Of a stretch of 64,000 bases of DNA, positions 27,120 through 35,442 are shown in pieces (positions within the stretch are counted from its first letter, which is position 1; each line of letters begins with the position of its first letter). The notes beneath the pieces were generated by a model. It had not been told where the DNA came from. It worked only from the letters and a program-made list of their open reading frames with translations, and did no database searches. Origin of the DNA: Streptomyces aureoverticillatus (GTDB lineage Bacteria > Actinomycetota > Actinomycetes > Streptomycetales > Streptomycetaceae); assembly GCF_014649395.1 (NCBI RefSeq), contig NZ_BMSY01000002.1, forward strand, positions 1 to 64,000, written 5' to 3'. The position numbers and the translations under genes are program-made.

Positions 27120-28394
27120 GTGGCTTCGTCCCTCACCCCCGGGATATCCGGCCGACGGCTCGGCGTCTGCGGCGTGTTCGGCGCCGTGCTGCTGGCCGGG
27201 GCCCTCGTGCCGCCCGCCGCGGCCGCCGACACCGCGCGGGCCGGTGCGCCCACCGTCGAGGAGCAGCGCCTGGACCGGGCGGCGCCCCGGGAGATCCTGC
27301 GGCGCAGCGGGTTCGACGGCGTGGCACCCGGCTTCGCGCGGGATCTGGACCGCGTCCGCTCGTACGCCGAGGCCCGGCGGCTGGTCGTACACGAAGGGCA
27401 CGCGCTGTGGCGGCGGGCCGTGGACCGGGCGCAGGGGCGCGGCCCGGTGACCGGCGACCTCAGCAAGGACGACGACCGGCCGCTGTACTGGGCGCGGCTC
27501 GGGATGACGCGGGCGCTGCGGGCGTGGGAGCCGCGCGGGTTCGCGCTCGGGGACGCGCGCCGGGAGCGGCTGCTCGGCTCGTTGGAGACGACGTCCCGGG
27601 GGCAGGACACGATCCGCCATCCCAAGGGCCATCGGATCAAGCGGGTCCTCGTCACCGGCTTCGACCCCTTCACGCTCGACCGGGACACCCGCATCAGCAA
27701 CCCGTCCGGTGCCACCGCCCTCGCCCTCGACGGCACCGTCGTACGGACCGCCGCGGGGCCCGTGCGCATCGAGACCGCCATGTTCCCGGTGCGCTGGACG
27801 GACTTCACGGAGGGGGAGGTGGAGCGGACGCTGCGGCGGCAGCTGCCGCGCGTCGACCTGTTCACGACCGTCAGCCAGGGCCGCGTCGGCAAGTTCGACA
27901 TCGAGCGCACCAACGGGGCCTGGCGCGGCGGCTTCGGGGACAACGAGAACCTGTCGAGCACCGGCCTCGTCCCGGTCACCGACCCGGCCTCGCAGCCGCA
28001 GTGGACGACGACCACGCTGCCGTACAAGGACATCGTCGCGGCGGACACCGGCCGCTTCCCCGTGTACGACAACACGGCCGTGACCGAGATCCCTGCGGGC
28101 GGCACCCAGCCGGTGGACCGGCCCGACGGGCCGACGCCCGGCTCCGCCGCGCGCAAGGGCGGCGGCGGGGACTATCTGTCCAACGAGATCGCCTACCGGG
28201 CCACGCTGCTGCGCGACCGGCTCGGGCTGCGCGACCGGCTGCCCGGTGGGCATGTGCACACGCCGGTGCTGCAGTTCGGCGCCGGGAACACCGATCCGGC
28301 GACCGGGAAGGTCACGGATCCCGAGTTCGTACGCAACCGGGTGGACATCATCGAGCAGGTGCGGCGCATCGTGGTGACGGCGGTGCAGCGCTAG
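27120..28394 (+). CDS. Secreted C15 (pyroglutamyl peptidase)-like protein lacking the catalytic Cys
   Basis: This 424-residue exported protein has a signal peptide (LGVCGVFGAVLLAGALVPPA, cleavage near AAAA at about 36). After a 135-residue N-terminal region the C15 fold begins at RVLVTGFDPFTLDRD (about 174-188). Glu262 in KFDIERTNGAW and His380 in GGHVHTPVLQ align with the catalytic Glu and His of pyroglutamyl peptidase I. The nucleophile position, normally VCN, reads GDYLSNEIAY with Ser354. It is therefore either a serine-nucleophile variant or a non-catalytic relative. The usual cytosolic enzyme is about 215 residues, so the export and the long N-terminus are also atypical. The start GTG has Shine-Dalgarno GGAAGGA. 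Confidence 0.82.
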   Translation: MASSLTPGISGRRLGVCGVFGAVLLAGALVPPAAAADTARAGAPTVEEQRLDRAAPREILRRSGFDGVAPGFARDLDRVRSYAEARRLVVHEGHALWRRAVDRAQGRGPVTGDLSKDDDRPLYWARLGMTRALRAWEPRGFALGDARRERLLGSLETTSRGQDTIRHPKGHRIKRVLVTGFDPFTLDRDTRISNPSGATALALDGTVVRTAAGPVRIETAMFPVRWTDFTEGEVERTLRRQLPRVDLFTTVSQGRVGKFDIERTNGAWRGGFGDNENLSSTGLVPVTDPASQPQWTTTTLPYKDIVAADTGRFPVYDNTAVTEIPAGGTQPVDRPDGPTPGSAARKGGGGDYLSNEIAYRATLLRDRLGLRDRLPGGHVHTPVLQFGAGNTDPATGKVTDPEFVRNRVDIIEQVRRIVVTAVQR

Positions 28395-28400
28395 CGCCGG

Positions 28401-28587
28401 GCCCTCGCGGGGGCGCCCCAGTCCCGCCCCTTCCCGAAACTGGGGGCTCCGCCCCCAGACCCCCGCTCCTCAAACGCCGGAGGGGCTGAATACTTCGCCG
28501 GTGCGGCACGGTTTTAGCCCGTCCGGCGATTGAGGACGAGCCGCGAAGCGGCGACAACCGGGGGTCCGGGGGCGGAGCCCCCGGTTA
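28401..28587. repeat. Long palindromic intergenic repeat, copy 1
   Basis: Nested inverted arms pair cttcccgaaactgggggc with the gcggagcccccggtt end, and an inner caaacgccggagggg arm with gcccgtccggcgattgagg. It lies between convergent genes and its right end overlaps the EI24 stop codon. Copy 2 is at 32138-32330 in the same orientation. I recognise the family as a common streptomycete spacer repeat. A bidirectional terminator role is likely. Confidence 0.75.
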
Positions 28588-29403
28588 CGACGCGTTGGGC
28601 GTGCGCGCCGGGTCAGCGGCGCCGGCGTCGTCCGCGTCATCGGCGCCGTCGGCGCCGTCGGCGCCGTCCTCACCCAGCAGGTCCCGAGCCATCAGCGTCG
28701 CCCCCGCCACCGCGCCCGGCATCAGGAACACGGCGACGAACGGCACCAGGAAGGCCACCGCGAGCGGGGCGCCGAAGCCCCAGGCCAGGGACTTGCGGGA
28801 CCTGAGCAGGGTCAGGCGGTCGCGCAGCCGCACCCCGCGGCGTCCGAGGGCGACCGCCGTCAGCTCCTCGACCAGGAAGAAGCCGGTGACGAAGAAGCCG
28901 ATGACCGGGATCACGGTCTGGCCCGCCACCGGAACGAACCCGAGCGCGAACAGCAGCACGCCCCAGCACGCCGCCCGCACGACGATGCGCAGACTGTCGC
29001 CCACGGAGATCAGCAGTTCGCGCCAGAGCGGCAGGCCCGACTCGGGGGCGAAGCCGGCCACGGAGATGTCGACCTGCTCGGAGAGCGACTCGTAGAAGGG
29101 CTCGCCGATCAGGAGCGTCACCGCGGTGAAGGTCACCACGGACAGGAGCAGCGCCAGGGCGAAGAGCAGCACCGTCAGGAAGCCGCGGAAGAGGCCCGGC
29201 CACGGGCCGGACCAGTCGTCGGCGAACGGTGTCGCCCACGACACCAGATCGCTGCCCCACAGAGCGAGCGAGACGAGCGCCGCCGCGTACAGCACGAGGG
29301 TGATGAGTCCCGGCAGCAGCCCCCATCCGAACTGCTTGCCGTGCTGGGCGACCCAGCGCTGTCCCTTCACCAGATAGCCGAAGCCCTGACCCAGTTCACG
29401 CAT
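28585..29403 (-). CDS. EI24 (CysZ-like) domain membrane protein
   Basis: This 272-residue multispanning protein belongs to the EI24/CysZ family, whose E. coli member transports sulfate; the function in actinomycetes is unproven. GLLPGLITLVLYAAALVSL (about 27-45) is the first membrane segment, and FLTVLLFALALLLSVVTFT (about 75-93), the 145-175 stretch and the 205-235 stretch are further ones. The cytoplasmic tail is a degenerate Gly-Ala-Asp repeat (EDGADGADGADDADDAG) encoded by GC-rich triplets. The ATG at 29403 has TAAGGT 7 nt upstream, suggesting a leaderless mRNA; a start three codons earlier is open. No sulfur-assimilation genes are adjacent. Confidence 0.85.
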   Translation of the reverse strand: MRELGQGFGYLVKGQRWVAQHGKQFGWGLLPGLITLVLYAAALVSLALWGSDLVSWATPFADDWSGPWPGLFRGFLTVLLFALALLLSVVTFTAVTLLIGEPFYESLSEQVDISVAGFAPESGLPLWRELLISVGDSLRIVVRAACWGVLLFALGFVPVAGQTVIPVIGFFVTGFFLVEELTAVALGRRGVRLRDRLTLLRSRKSLAWGFGAPLAVAFLVPFVAVFLMPGAVAGATLMARDLLGEDGADGADGADDADDAGAADPARTPNAS

Positions 29404-29478
29404 GCGGCACACCTTATCCGGCCAGGTGCGGCGCCCCGGACCTGGTGCGCGGGAGACGAACGTTCCGCGAATACCCCC

Positions 29479-29507
29479 TTGTTGTGGGCGGATTCAGCCT
29501 GTAGACC
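29479..29507 (+). promoter_or_regulatory. Promoter of the M14 peptidase gene
   Basis: TTGTTG (29479-29484) and TAGACC (29502-29507) are spaced by exactly 17 bp. They precede a 51-nt leader with the ribosome site GGAGGT ahead of the ATG. Confidence 0.55.
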
Positions 29508-29558
29508 TCCCGTACTGATCTCTCGGGTCGGCGCACGACCCATGTTCCGGAGGTACGT

Positions 29559-32135
29559 ATGGGCATATCCCGGCCATCCAGACCCGTTCTCCTCACCGCG
29601 TCGGCCGCCGCGGGCACGCTCCTGTTCACGGCGCTCACCCCGGGCGGCGCGAGCGCCGACCCCGCGCCGCGCCCGGTGATCCGCGACGAGGCCCCGCTCG
29701 ACTCGCCCGACCGGGCCGCGCGGGCGCCGGAGGGCGCCGCGGCCCGCGCGCTCGACGACGCCGCCGCGCCCGGCCTGGACGCCGGCAAGGGCCGCGGCTA
29801 TCCGCGCGAGCAGCGCCTGGACGCGGTCCCGAAGAACCCGGCCGACAAGTCCATCAAGCTGGGCCTCACCCCGTACCACGCCATCGCCCCGAAGCTGAAC
29901 AAGATCCAGGGCATCGGCGACCGGGTGAGCGTGGAGACAGCCGGGCGTTCGGCGGGCGGCCACGACCTGTATCTGGTGACGGTCACCGCGCCCGAGTCGG
30001 CGCGCGAGGCCGCCCGGCAGGAGCGGATGCGCGAACGAATAGAGAACGCGCCCGGGGCCGCCGCCAAGGACAAGGCCCTCAAGTCCGCGTACAAGACGCC
30101 GGTGTTCATCAACAACAACATCCACGGCAACGAGTGGGAGGGCACCGACGCGGCCCTGAAGCTCATCGAGAAGCTGGCGAAGGCCGAGGACAGCAAGACC
30201 CGCGACCTCCTCGCGCACCACCGCCTCTACTTCAACGTCACCATGAACCCCGACGGGCGCATCGCGGGCACCCGCGAGAACGCCAACGGCTTCGACCTGA
30301 ACCGCGACTTCATCACCGCCACACAGCCCGAGGCGCGCGCGGTGCGGCAGATCGCGATCGACAAGCAGCCCGCCGTGATGATCGACCTGCACGGGTACGT
30401 GAACGGCACGCTGATCGAGCCGACCACCCCGCCGCACGGCGAGAACTACGAGTACGACCTGTTCCTGAAGAACACCTACGCCAACGCCCTCGGCATGGAG
30501 AAGGCCGTCAACGGCCTCGGCTACACCGAGGCGAAGGACGGCGTGAAGCCGGCCATCATCCCCTTCCGCGACCAGGAGGAGGGCTGGGACGACTGGCCGC
30601 CGATCTTCACCCCGCAGTACATGCCGTTCCACGGCGCGGTCGCGGCGCACACCATCGAGTTCCCGATGCAGGTGAACTACGAGGAGTACGACTCCCAGCC
30701 CGCCGCCGAGCTGCGCCGCCGCTCCGCCATCAACACGGACATCGCGGGCGCGGCCATGTCGGCCACCCTCGACTACGCGCGCACGCACCGGAGTTCGCTG
30801 ATCGCCGACCAGATCGAGGTGTTCCGGCGCGGGGCCGCGGGCGCCCCCTCGGTGGAGATCTCCGAGGAGAACGTGCCGGGCGTGCCCGGCATCGGCCCGG
30901 AGGACGTCTACACGGCCGACTTCCCGCGCGCGTACGTCATTCCGGCGGGCGGCCGGCAGCGCTCCGGTGCCGCCGCGTCCCGTCTCGTCGACCACCTCCT
31001 CGCCAACGACGTCCGAGTGCGGCGCGCCACCCGGGACTTCCGCCTCGGCGGCGCCTCGTACGAGAAGGGGTCGTACGTCGTCGACATGCGCCAGCCCAAG
31101 CGGGGCATCGCGAACGTGATCCTCGCGGACGGGCGTGACATCAGCGACAAGGTGTCGGCCATGTACGACATCTCGGGCTGGAGCCTGGGCCGGTTGTGGG
31201 GCGCGTCCGTGGTGTCCGCGAAGAAGGGGAACCCGGCCGGGGTTCCGTCGCGCGCGGTGGACTCCGCCGCGCGGGTCGGGTACGTGGCGCCGCGCGGGGA
31301 CCTGCGGCTGCGGCTCGACGACCCGCGCGAGGTGGCGGCGCTCAACTCCCTTGTCAGGGAGGGCATTTCGGTACGCCGGGCGCGTGGTGGCGACGGTGGT
31401 GTGATCGTGCCGGGGTCGGCGCGGCGGGCCGCGTGGGACGTGGCGAAGAAGTACGACGTGGAGTTCTCCGCCACCAAGGCGCGGGGCGGGGACCTGGTGC
31501 GGCGCACGCGGGTCGCCGCGGCCGTGACGCCCGGGGAGCTGTTCGCGCTGCGGGAGATGAACTTCGACGTGGTGCCGGTGTCCACGGCCGTCCTCAACGA
31601 CGGCTTCGACTGGCGCGGGGCCGACGTGCTCTTCGTGTCCTCCGGGCTCGCGTACGGGGAGTTGAAGGCGCCCGCGCGCAAGCGGCTCGACGCGTTTCTC
31701 GCCGGGGGCGGGGGGCTTGTCGGGCGGGGCGCGGGGGGTGCCGCGCTGAACTCTGCCGCGCGGCTGCTTTCCGTGACGGCCGTCGAGGGCAACGGGGATG
31801 CCAACGGGGTGGTGCGGGTGCGCAACGCCGGTGGCTCCGTGGCCGGTTCGGGCTCCGGGTACAGCTTCGTCTACACGCCCATGTGGTTCACCGGGCTCGG
31901 TGACGGGGTGCGGGTGGAGCAGGCCTACGCCGGCGGGAAGCCGTTGGTGTCCGGGCACTGGCGGGCCGACTCCTCCGGTGCCGGGGGGCCCGCCGACGCC
32001 GCCGGGGAGGCGTCCGTGGTGAGTGGGGCGCGGGGCTCGGCGCGGGTGGTCCTGTTCGGCACGGAGCCGTTGTTCCGGGGGCACCCGAAGGGGGTGTTCG
32101 CTCAGGTGGGGCGGGCGTTGTTCGCTGTGCGGTAG
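29559..32135 (+). CDS. Secreted M14 family zinc carboxypeptidase, large
   Basis: This exported metallopeptidase has 858 residues. A signal peptide spans about 1-33 (VLLTASAAAGTLLFTALTPG, ASA). The zinc carboxypeptidase domain covers about 95-410: ligands His and Glu in NNNIHGNEWEGTDA (about 186-199), the arginine and substrate segment NANGFDLNRDF near 244, the third ligand His in MIDLHGYVNG near 273 and the catalytic Glu in HTIEFPMQVN near 364. The C-terminal 440 residues contain a Rossmann-like beta/alpha region (ADVLFVSSGLAYGELKAPAR) but no domain I can name. It has its own promoter and a GGAGGT ribosome site, and ends in the repeat copy 2. It is probably a peptide-scavenging or cell-wall peptide enzyme. 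Confidence 0.92.
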   Translation: MGISRPSRPVLLTASAAAGTLLFTALTPGGASADPAPRPVIRDEAPLDSPDRAARAPEGAAARALDDAAAPGLDAGKGRGYPREQRLDAVPKNPADKSIKLGLTPYHAIAPKLNKIQGIGDRVSVETAGRSAGGHDLYLVTVTAPESAREAARQERMRERIENAPGAAAKDKALKSAYKTPVFINNNIHGNEWEGTDAALKLIEKLAKAEDSKTRDLLAHHRLYFNVTMNPDGRIAGTRENANGFDLNRDFITATQPEARAVRQIAIDKQPAVMIDLHGYVNGTLIEPTTPPHGENYEYDLFLKNTYANALGMEKAVNGLGYTEAKDGVKPAIIPFRDQEEGWDDWPPIFTPQYMPFHGAVAAHTIEFPMQVNYEEYDSQPAAELRRRSAINTDIAGAAMSATLDYARTHRSSLIADQIEVFRRGAAGAPSVEISEENVPGVPGIGPEDVYTADFPRAYVIPAGGRQRSGAAASRLVDHLLANDVRVRRATRDFRLGGASYEKGSYVVDMRQPKRGIANVILADGRDISDKVSAMYDISGWSLGRLWGASVVSAKKGNPAGVPSRAVDSAARVGYVAPRGDLRLRLDDPREVAALNSLVREGISVRRARGGDGGVIVPGSARRAAWDVAKKYDVEFSATKARGGDLVRRTRVAAAVTPGELFALREMNFDVVPVSTAVLNDGFDWRGADVLFVSSGLAYGELKAPARKRLDAFLAGGGGLVGRGAGGAALNSAARLLSVTAVEGNGDANGVVRVRNAGGSVAGSGSGYSFVYTPMWFTGLGDGVRVEQAYAGGKPLVSGHWRADSSGAGGPADAAGEASVVSGARGSARVVLFGTEPLFRGHPKGVFAQVGRALFAVR

Positions 32136-32137
32136 TG

Positions 32138-32330
32138 GCCCTCGCGGGGGCGCCCCAGTCCCACCCCTTCCCGAAACTGGGGCTCCGCCCCAGACCCCGC
32201 TCCTCAAACGCCGGAGGGGCTGAAATGTGCCGGTACATATCCAGCCCGTCCGGCGTTTGAGGACGAGCCGCGAAGCGGCGACAGCGGGGGTCCAGGGGGC
32301 GGAGCCCCCTGGTTACGGGAAGGGGTGGGA
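32138..32330. repeat. Long palindromic intergenic repeat, copy 2
   Basis: This is the fuller copy of the repeat at 28401. Outer arms 32159-32173 and 32316-32330 (tcccaccccttcccg and its complement) are perfect over 15 bp. Next come ctggggctccgccc paired with the gggcggagccccc arm, then inner arms with cctcaaacgccggaggggc and gcccgtccggcgtttgagg. It lies between the convergent M14 and ohr genes, and the orientation is the same as copy 1. Confidence 0.78.
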
Positions 32331-32342
32331 TTGGGGAATGCC

Positions 32343-32771
32343 TCAGGCGACCTTCAGGTCGACCTTGATGTTGCCGCGGGTGGCGTTGGAGTAGGGGCAG
32401 ACCTCGTGGGCCTTCTCCACGAGGGACCGCGCCGTCGCGGCGTCCACGTTGGGGATGGAGGCGGTGAGCTCGACCTCAAGACCGAAGCCGCCGGCCCCGT
32501 TCGGGCCGATGCCGACCTTCGCGGTCACGGTCGAGCCGGAGATGTCGGCCTTCTCCTGGCGGGCGACCACGCCGAGCGCGCCCTGGAAGCAGGCGCTGTA
32601 GCCGGCCGCGAAGAGCTGCTCGGGGTTGGTGCCCGCGCCGCTGCCGCCCATCTCCTTCGGCGGGTTCACGACGACGTCGAGCTTCCCGTCGTCGCTGGCG
32701 ACACGGCCGTCGCGGCCGTTCTCGGCGGTGGCCACGGCGGTGTACTTGACGTCTATCTGCTGGATGGACAT
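32343..32771 (-). CDS. ohr: Organic hydroperoxide resistance protein Ohr
   Basis: Ohr is a thiol peroxidase that reduces organic and fatty-acid hydroperoxides using lipoylated or thiol donors. The 142-residue product has both reactive cysteines: Cys61 in FAAGYSACFQGAL and Cys125 in AHEVCPYSNATRGN, with the conserved Arg of the active site in the same C-terminal block. The Shine-Dalgarno sequence is GGAGGA. The MarR regulator at 33999 is nearby but separated by a reductase and lacks the N-terminal cysteine of OhrR, so I do not assign it to ohr. The gene ends in the palindromic repeat. Confidence 0.95.
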   Translation of the reverse strand: MSIQQIDVKYTAVATAENGRDGRVASDDGKLDVVVNPPKEMGGSGAGTNPEQLFAAGYSACFQGALGVVARQEKADISGSTVTAKVGIGPNGAGGFGLEVELTASIPNVDAATARSLVEKAHEVCPYSNATRGNIKVDLKVA

Positions 32772-32863
32772 AACTGCCGATTCCTCCTGGGGTGTGCCGC
32801 GTCGCGCGCCCGCCGACCCGGCAATTGTGGAATTACTTTATCGGATACCGGAAGAGGGGCGGC

Positions 32864-33898
32864 TTACGCGTCGAGCGAGACGACCATCTTTCCGGTGTTC
32901 TCGCCGCGCAACATGCCGAGGAACGCGTCGACACCGCTGTCGATGCCGTGCGCGACGGTCTCGTTGTACTTGAGCTCGCCGGACCGCACCCAGGCCCCGA
33001 CCTCGCGCACGAACTGCGGCTGGAGGTCCTGGTGGTCCTGGACGAGCATGCCCTGCACCCGCAGCCGCTTTCCGATGATCATGGCCATGTTGCGCGGTCC
33101 CGGCGTCGGCTCGGTGTCGTTGTAGCCGGCGATCATGCCGCAGATGGTGATGCGGCCGTGGACGTTGAGGCGGCTGATGGCGGCCTCCAGGTGCTCGCCG
33201 CCGACGTTGTCGAAGTAGACGTCGATGCCGTCGGGGGCGGCCTCCTTCAGCTGCTCGGCGACCGGGCGCTCGTCGCGGTAGTTGAAGGCCGCGTCGAAGC
33301 CGTACTCCTCCGTCAGGAGCTTGACCTTCTCGTCCGACCCCGCCGAGCCGATGACGCGCGAGGCGCCCTTGAGCCGGGCGATCTGGCCGACCTCGCTGCC
33401 GACGGCACCGGCGGCGCCGGAGACGAAGACCGCGTCGCCCTCCTTGAAGGACGCGACCTCGAGCAGGCCCGCGTACGCCGTCAGGCCCGTCATGCCGAGC
33501 ACGCCCAGGTACGCCGACAGGGGCGCGGCCTCCGGGTCCACCTTCGTCGCGTGCCGCGCGGGCACCGAGGCGTACTCCCGCCAGCCCGCGAAGTGCAGGA
33601 CGTGGTCGCCCGCGGCGAAGCCGTCCGCGTTCGACGCCACGACGACGCCGACCGCGCCGCCCTCCATGGGCTGGTCGAGCTGGAACGGAGGGATGTACGA
33701 CTTCACGTCGTTCATGCGGCCGCGCATGTACGGATCGACCGAGAAGTACAGGTTCCGGACCAGGACGCGGCCCTCGGCCGGGGCCTCGACGGGGACCTCG
33801 CGCAGGGCGAAGTCCTCCGGGACGGGCCAGCCGTGCGGGCGGCGCACGAGGTGCCAGGCGCGGCCGGTGGCCGGGAGCTGCTCGGGGGTGACGGACAT
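32864..33898 (-). CDS. Zinc-independent MDR family NADP-dependent oxidoreductase
   Basis: This 344-residue enzyme is related to bacterial curcumin reductase CurA and mammalian prostaglandin reductases, and reduces alpha,beta-unsaturated carbonyls with NADPH. The nucleotide-binding loop is VFVSGAAGAVGSEVGQIARL (about residues 148-167). NLYFSVDPYMRGRMND near 48 is the signature of the leukotriene/CurA subgroup, and the structural-zinc cysteines of alcohol dehydrogenases are missing. FDNVGGEHLEAAI and MLVQDHQD are also typical. It is divergent from the MarR gene, with a palindrome between them, so MarR-controlled electrophile detoxification is a good guess. Confidence 0.92.
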   Translation of the reverse strand: MSVTPEQLPATGRAWHLVRRPHGWPVPEDFALREVPVEAPAEGRVLVRNLYFSVDPYMRGRMNDVKSYIPPFQLDQPMEGGAVGVVVASNADGFAAGDHVLHFAGWREYASVPARHATKVDPEAAPLSAYLGVLGMTGLTAYAGLLEVASFKEGDAVFVSGAAGAVGSEVGQIARLKGASRVIGSAGSDEKVKLLTEEYGFDAAFNYRDERPVAEQLKEAAPDGIDVYFDNVGGEHLEAAISRLNVHGRITICGMIAGYNDTEPTPGPRNMAMIIGKRLRVQGMLVQDHQDLQPQFVREVGAWVRSGELKYNETVAHGIDSGVDAFLGMLRGENTGKMVVSLDA

Positions 33899-33930
33899 GT
33901 GGGGCGTCCTCCTCAGGTACCTCAGAATGC

Positions 33931-33943
33931 TTCAGGTTCTGAA
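33931..33943. promoter_or_regulatory. Candidate MarR operator
   Basis: The perfect palindrome TTCAG-gtt-CTGAA lies in the 100-bp gap between the reductase and marR, inside a longer imperfect dyad (tgcttcag...ataagca). This part of the spacer is unusually A+T-rich. It is the best candidate for MarR binding. Confidence 0.5.
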
Positions 33944-33998
33944 ATAAGCATGCGCTTCGATATTTCATGTTGTCAAGTAAATGGGTAACCTGGAGGGC

Positions 33999-34466
33999 AT
34001 GGTCACCCAGAAGCCCGGCGCGCCCGCCCACCGGATCGATCCGCTGACGCTCGAGGTCGTCGAGCTCATCGGCGACGTCGTGGCGCGCTACTACGAGGAG
34101 TACGAGGTCGCCGCGGGCAAGCACGCGCTGACCGGCGCGCAGGCGCGGGTGCTCGGGCTGCTCTCCCTGGAGCCCCTGCCGATGCGGCGCATCGCGCAGA
34201 AGCTGAAGTGCGAGCCGTCCAACATCACCGGCATCGTGGACCGCCTGGAGGCGCGTGGCCTCGTCGAGCGGCGGCCCGACCCGGCCGACCGGCGCGTGAA
34301 GCTGGCGGCGCCCACCGAGGACGGGCTCGCCACCGCGCGCAGCCTGCGGGAATCCCTGGACTTCGCCCGGGAACCGCTGGCCGAGCTGTCGCGGGACGAG
34401 CGGCTCTCGCTGCGCGGGCTGCTGCGCCGGATGCTCGGCGAGGAGAGTGCGGCCGACGTGAAGTAG
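33999..34466 (+). CDS. MarR family transcriptional regulator
   Basis: This 155-residue winged-helix repressor contains LTGAQARVLGLLSLEPLPMR (about 46-65), the recognition region KLKCEPSNITGIVDRLEARG (about 71-90) and the wing with VERRPDPADRRVKLA, the MarR signature DxRxxR-like block. The Cys in KLKCEPS is inside the HTH and not a known redox sensor position. I chose ATG 33999 because GGAGGG precedes it; ATG 33981 is six codons upstream in the same frame but lacks a ribosome site. It is divergent from the MDR reductase, which it probably represses. A relic of the inverted-repeat element follows the stop. Confidence 0.9.
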   Translation: MVTQKPGAPAHRIDPLTLEVVELIGDVVARYYEEYEVAAGKHALTGAQARVLGLLSLEPLPMRRIAQKLKCEPSNITGIVDRLEARGLVERRPDPADRRVKLAAPTEDGLATARSLRESLDFAREPLAELSRDERLSLRGLLRRMLGEESAADVK

Positions 34467-34493
34467 GGACCGGCCGGAGCCCGTTCGCCCGTC

Positions 34494-34519
34494 AGGCGGG
34501 AGTTCGAAGGCAGGCTCTC
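34494..34519. repeat. Diverged end of the 16.7-kb inverted-repeat element
   Basis: 23 of 26 bases match the right end of the element at 16842-16867 (cagg cggg, then gttcgaaggcaggctct here). No matching left end is present within the short space between the marR stop and the next gene, so it is a partial copy. Confidence 0.5.
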
Positions 34520-34543
34520 AGTGGGAGGGCGGGGCCCACGTCG

Positions 34544-35299
34544 TCACGTACACCACCACAGGAACCGGTCGCACGTCTCCGACGGGCTCGGGGCCGGCTC
34601 CTCCGGGTCGTTCGGTGGCTTCGTGGTGGAGGGGGCCGGGTCGGGGTCCGGCTGCTGCGGGCGGCTTGTCGTGGGGGTGCCGGACGTGGGCTGGGGGGCC
34701 GCTCCGCCGGAGGTTCCGCTTCCGCCGGTCGTCCCCTCGGTGCCACCGTCGCCCGGGCGGTCCTCGTCTGTCGGGCGCGTCCCGTCCTTGCCGTCCCGGT
34801 CGCCCTTCTCCTTCTTCCGCTTGTCCTTCTTCGCCGCGGACTCCGACGCCGACGGCGACTCGGACGACGACACCGGCTCGGCGGAGGCGCCCGCCGCGTC
34901 CGACGCCCCGTCGGCGTTCCCGGAACCGTCCGCCGTGTCGTCCGACGACTCCTCGCGGTCCGGCGCGGACGCCGTCCGCTGCTCGTCCGACGCGGACTCG
35001 GTGCCGAGTTCGGCGAGGCTCAGCCCGCCCGCGGCCAGCGCGATGCCCGCGGTGATCAGAAGTACCCTGCGGCGCCTGCGGCGGTGCTGGGCCGCCTTGC
35101 GGACGCGCTCCCGGCGGCGGCCGCGGCCGCGGACCCCGCCGCGCGGCTCCTGCTCGTCGTCCGCCTCGTCGAGGATCTCGGGCTCGTCCGGGGCGGAGAG
35201 TGCCTCCGCGTACTCACGACAGGCTTCGGCCGGGGTGCCGCACCCCGGGCAGGCGAGGGCGCCGTTGAGGTGCCTGTGGCACGCGTGGCAGTAGTCCAT
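34544..35299 (-). CDS. SCO2400-type zinc-ribbon, single-pass membrane protein
   Basis: This protein of unknown function is found in streptomycetes. The N-terminal 25 residues form a compact zinc ribbon, MDYCHACHRHLNGALACPGC, with CxxC-x-H and CPGC ligands. A basic segment (RGRGRRRERVRKAAQHRRRR) at about 57-76 is followed by one membrane helix, VLLITAGIALAAGGLSLAEL (about 79-98). The extracytoplasmic part is a disordered, Ser/Asp/Lys- then Pro/Thr-rich tail ending in CDRFLWWCT. The topology, with a cytosolic zinc ribbon and a wall-crossing tail, suggests signalling or an anchoring role. Its stop lies 24 nt from the repeat end at 34519. Confidence 0.8.
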   Translation of the reverse strand: MDYCHACHRHLNGALACPGCGTPAEACREYAEALSAPDEPEILDEADDEQEPRGGVRGRGRRRERVRKAAQHRRRRRRVLLITAGIALAAGGLSLAELGTESASDEQRTASAPDREESSDDTADGSGNADGASDAAGASAEPVSSSESPSASESAAKKDKRKKEKGDRDGKDGTRPTDEDRPGDGGTEGTTGGSGTSGGAAPQPTSGTPTTSRPQQPDPDPAPSTTKPPNDPEEPAPSPSETCDRFLWWCT

Positions 35300-35442
35300 G
35301 AGGCTTGGAGGCTAGGTCCCGGGCCGGTACGGAGGAAGCCGAAGCTGTGAATGTTGTGTGCGGAACCGAACCCTCCGGCGTGTCTTCGCGTCAGGGGGGC
35401 GACACGTGTGCCCCGGTACGCCGGGTCCGTGACGTACGGCCC

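Noticed and set aside
33999..34466. Assignment of the MarR gene as OhrR for ohr
   Set aside because: It lacks the N-terminal reactive Cys of OhrR and is divergent from the MDR reductase, not adjacent to ohr.
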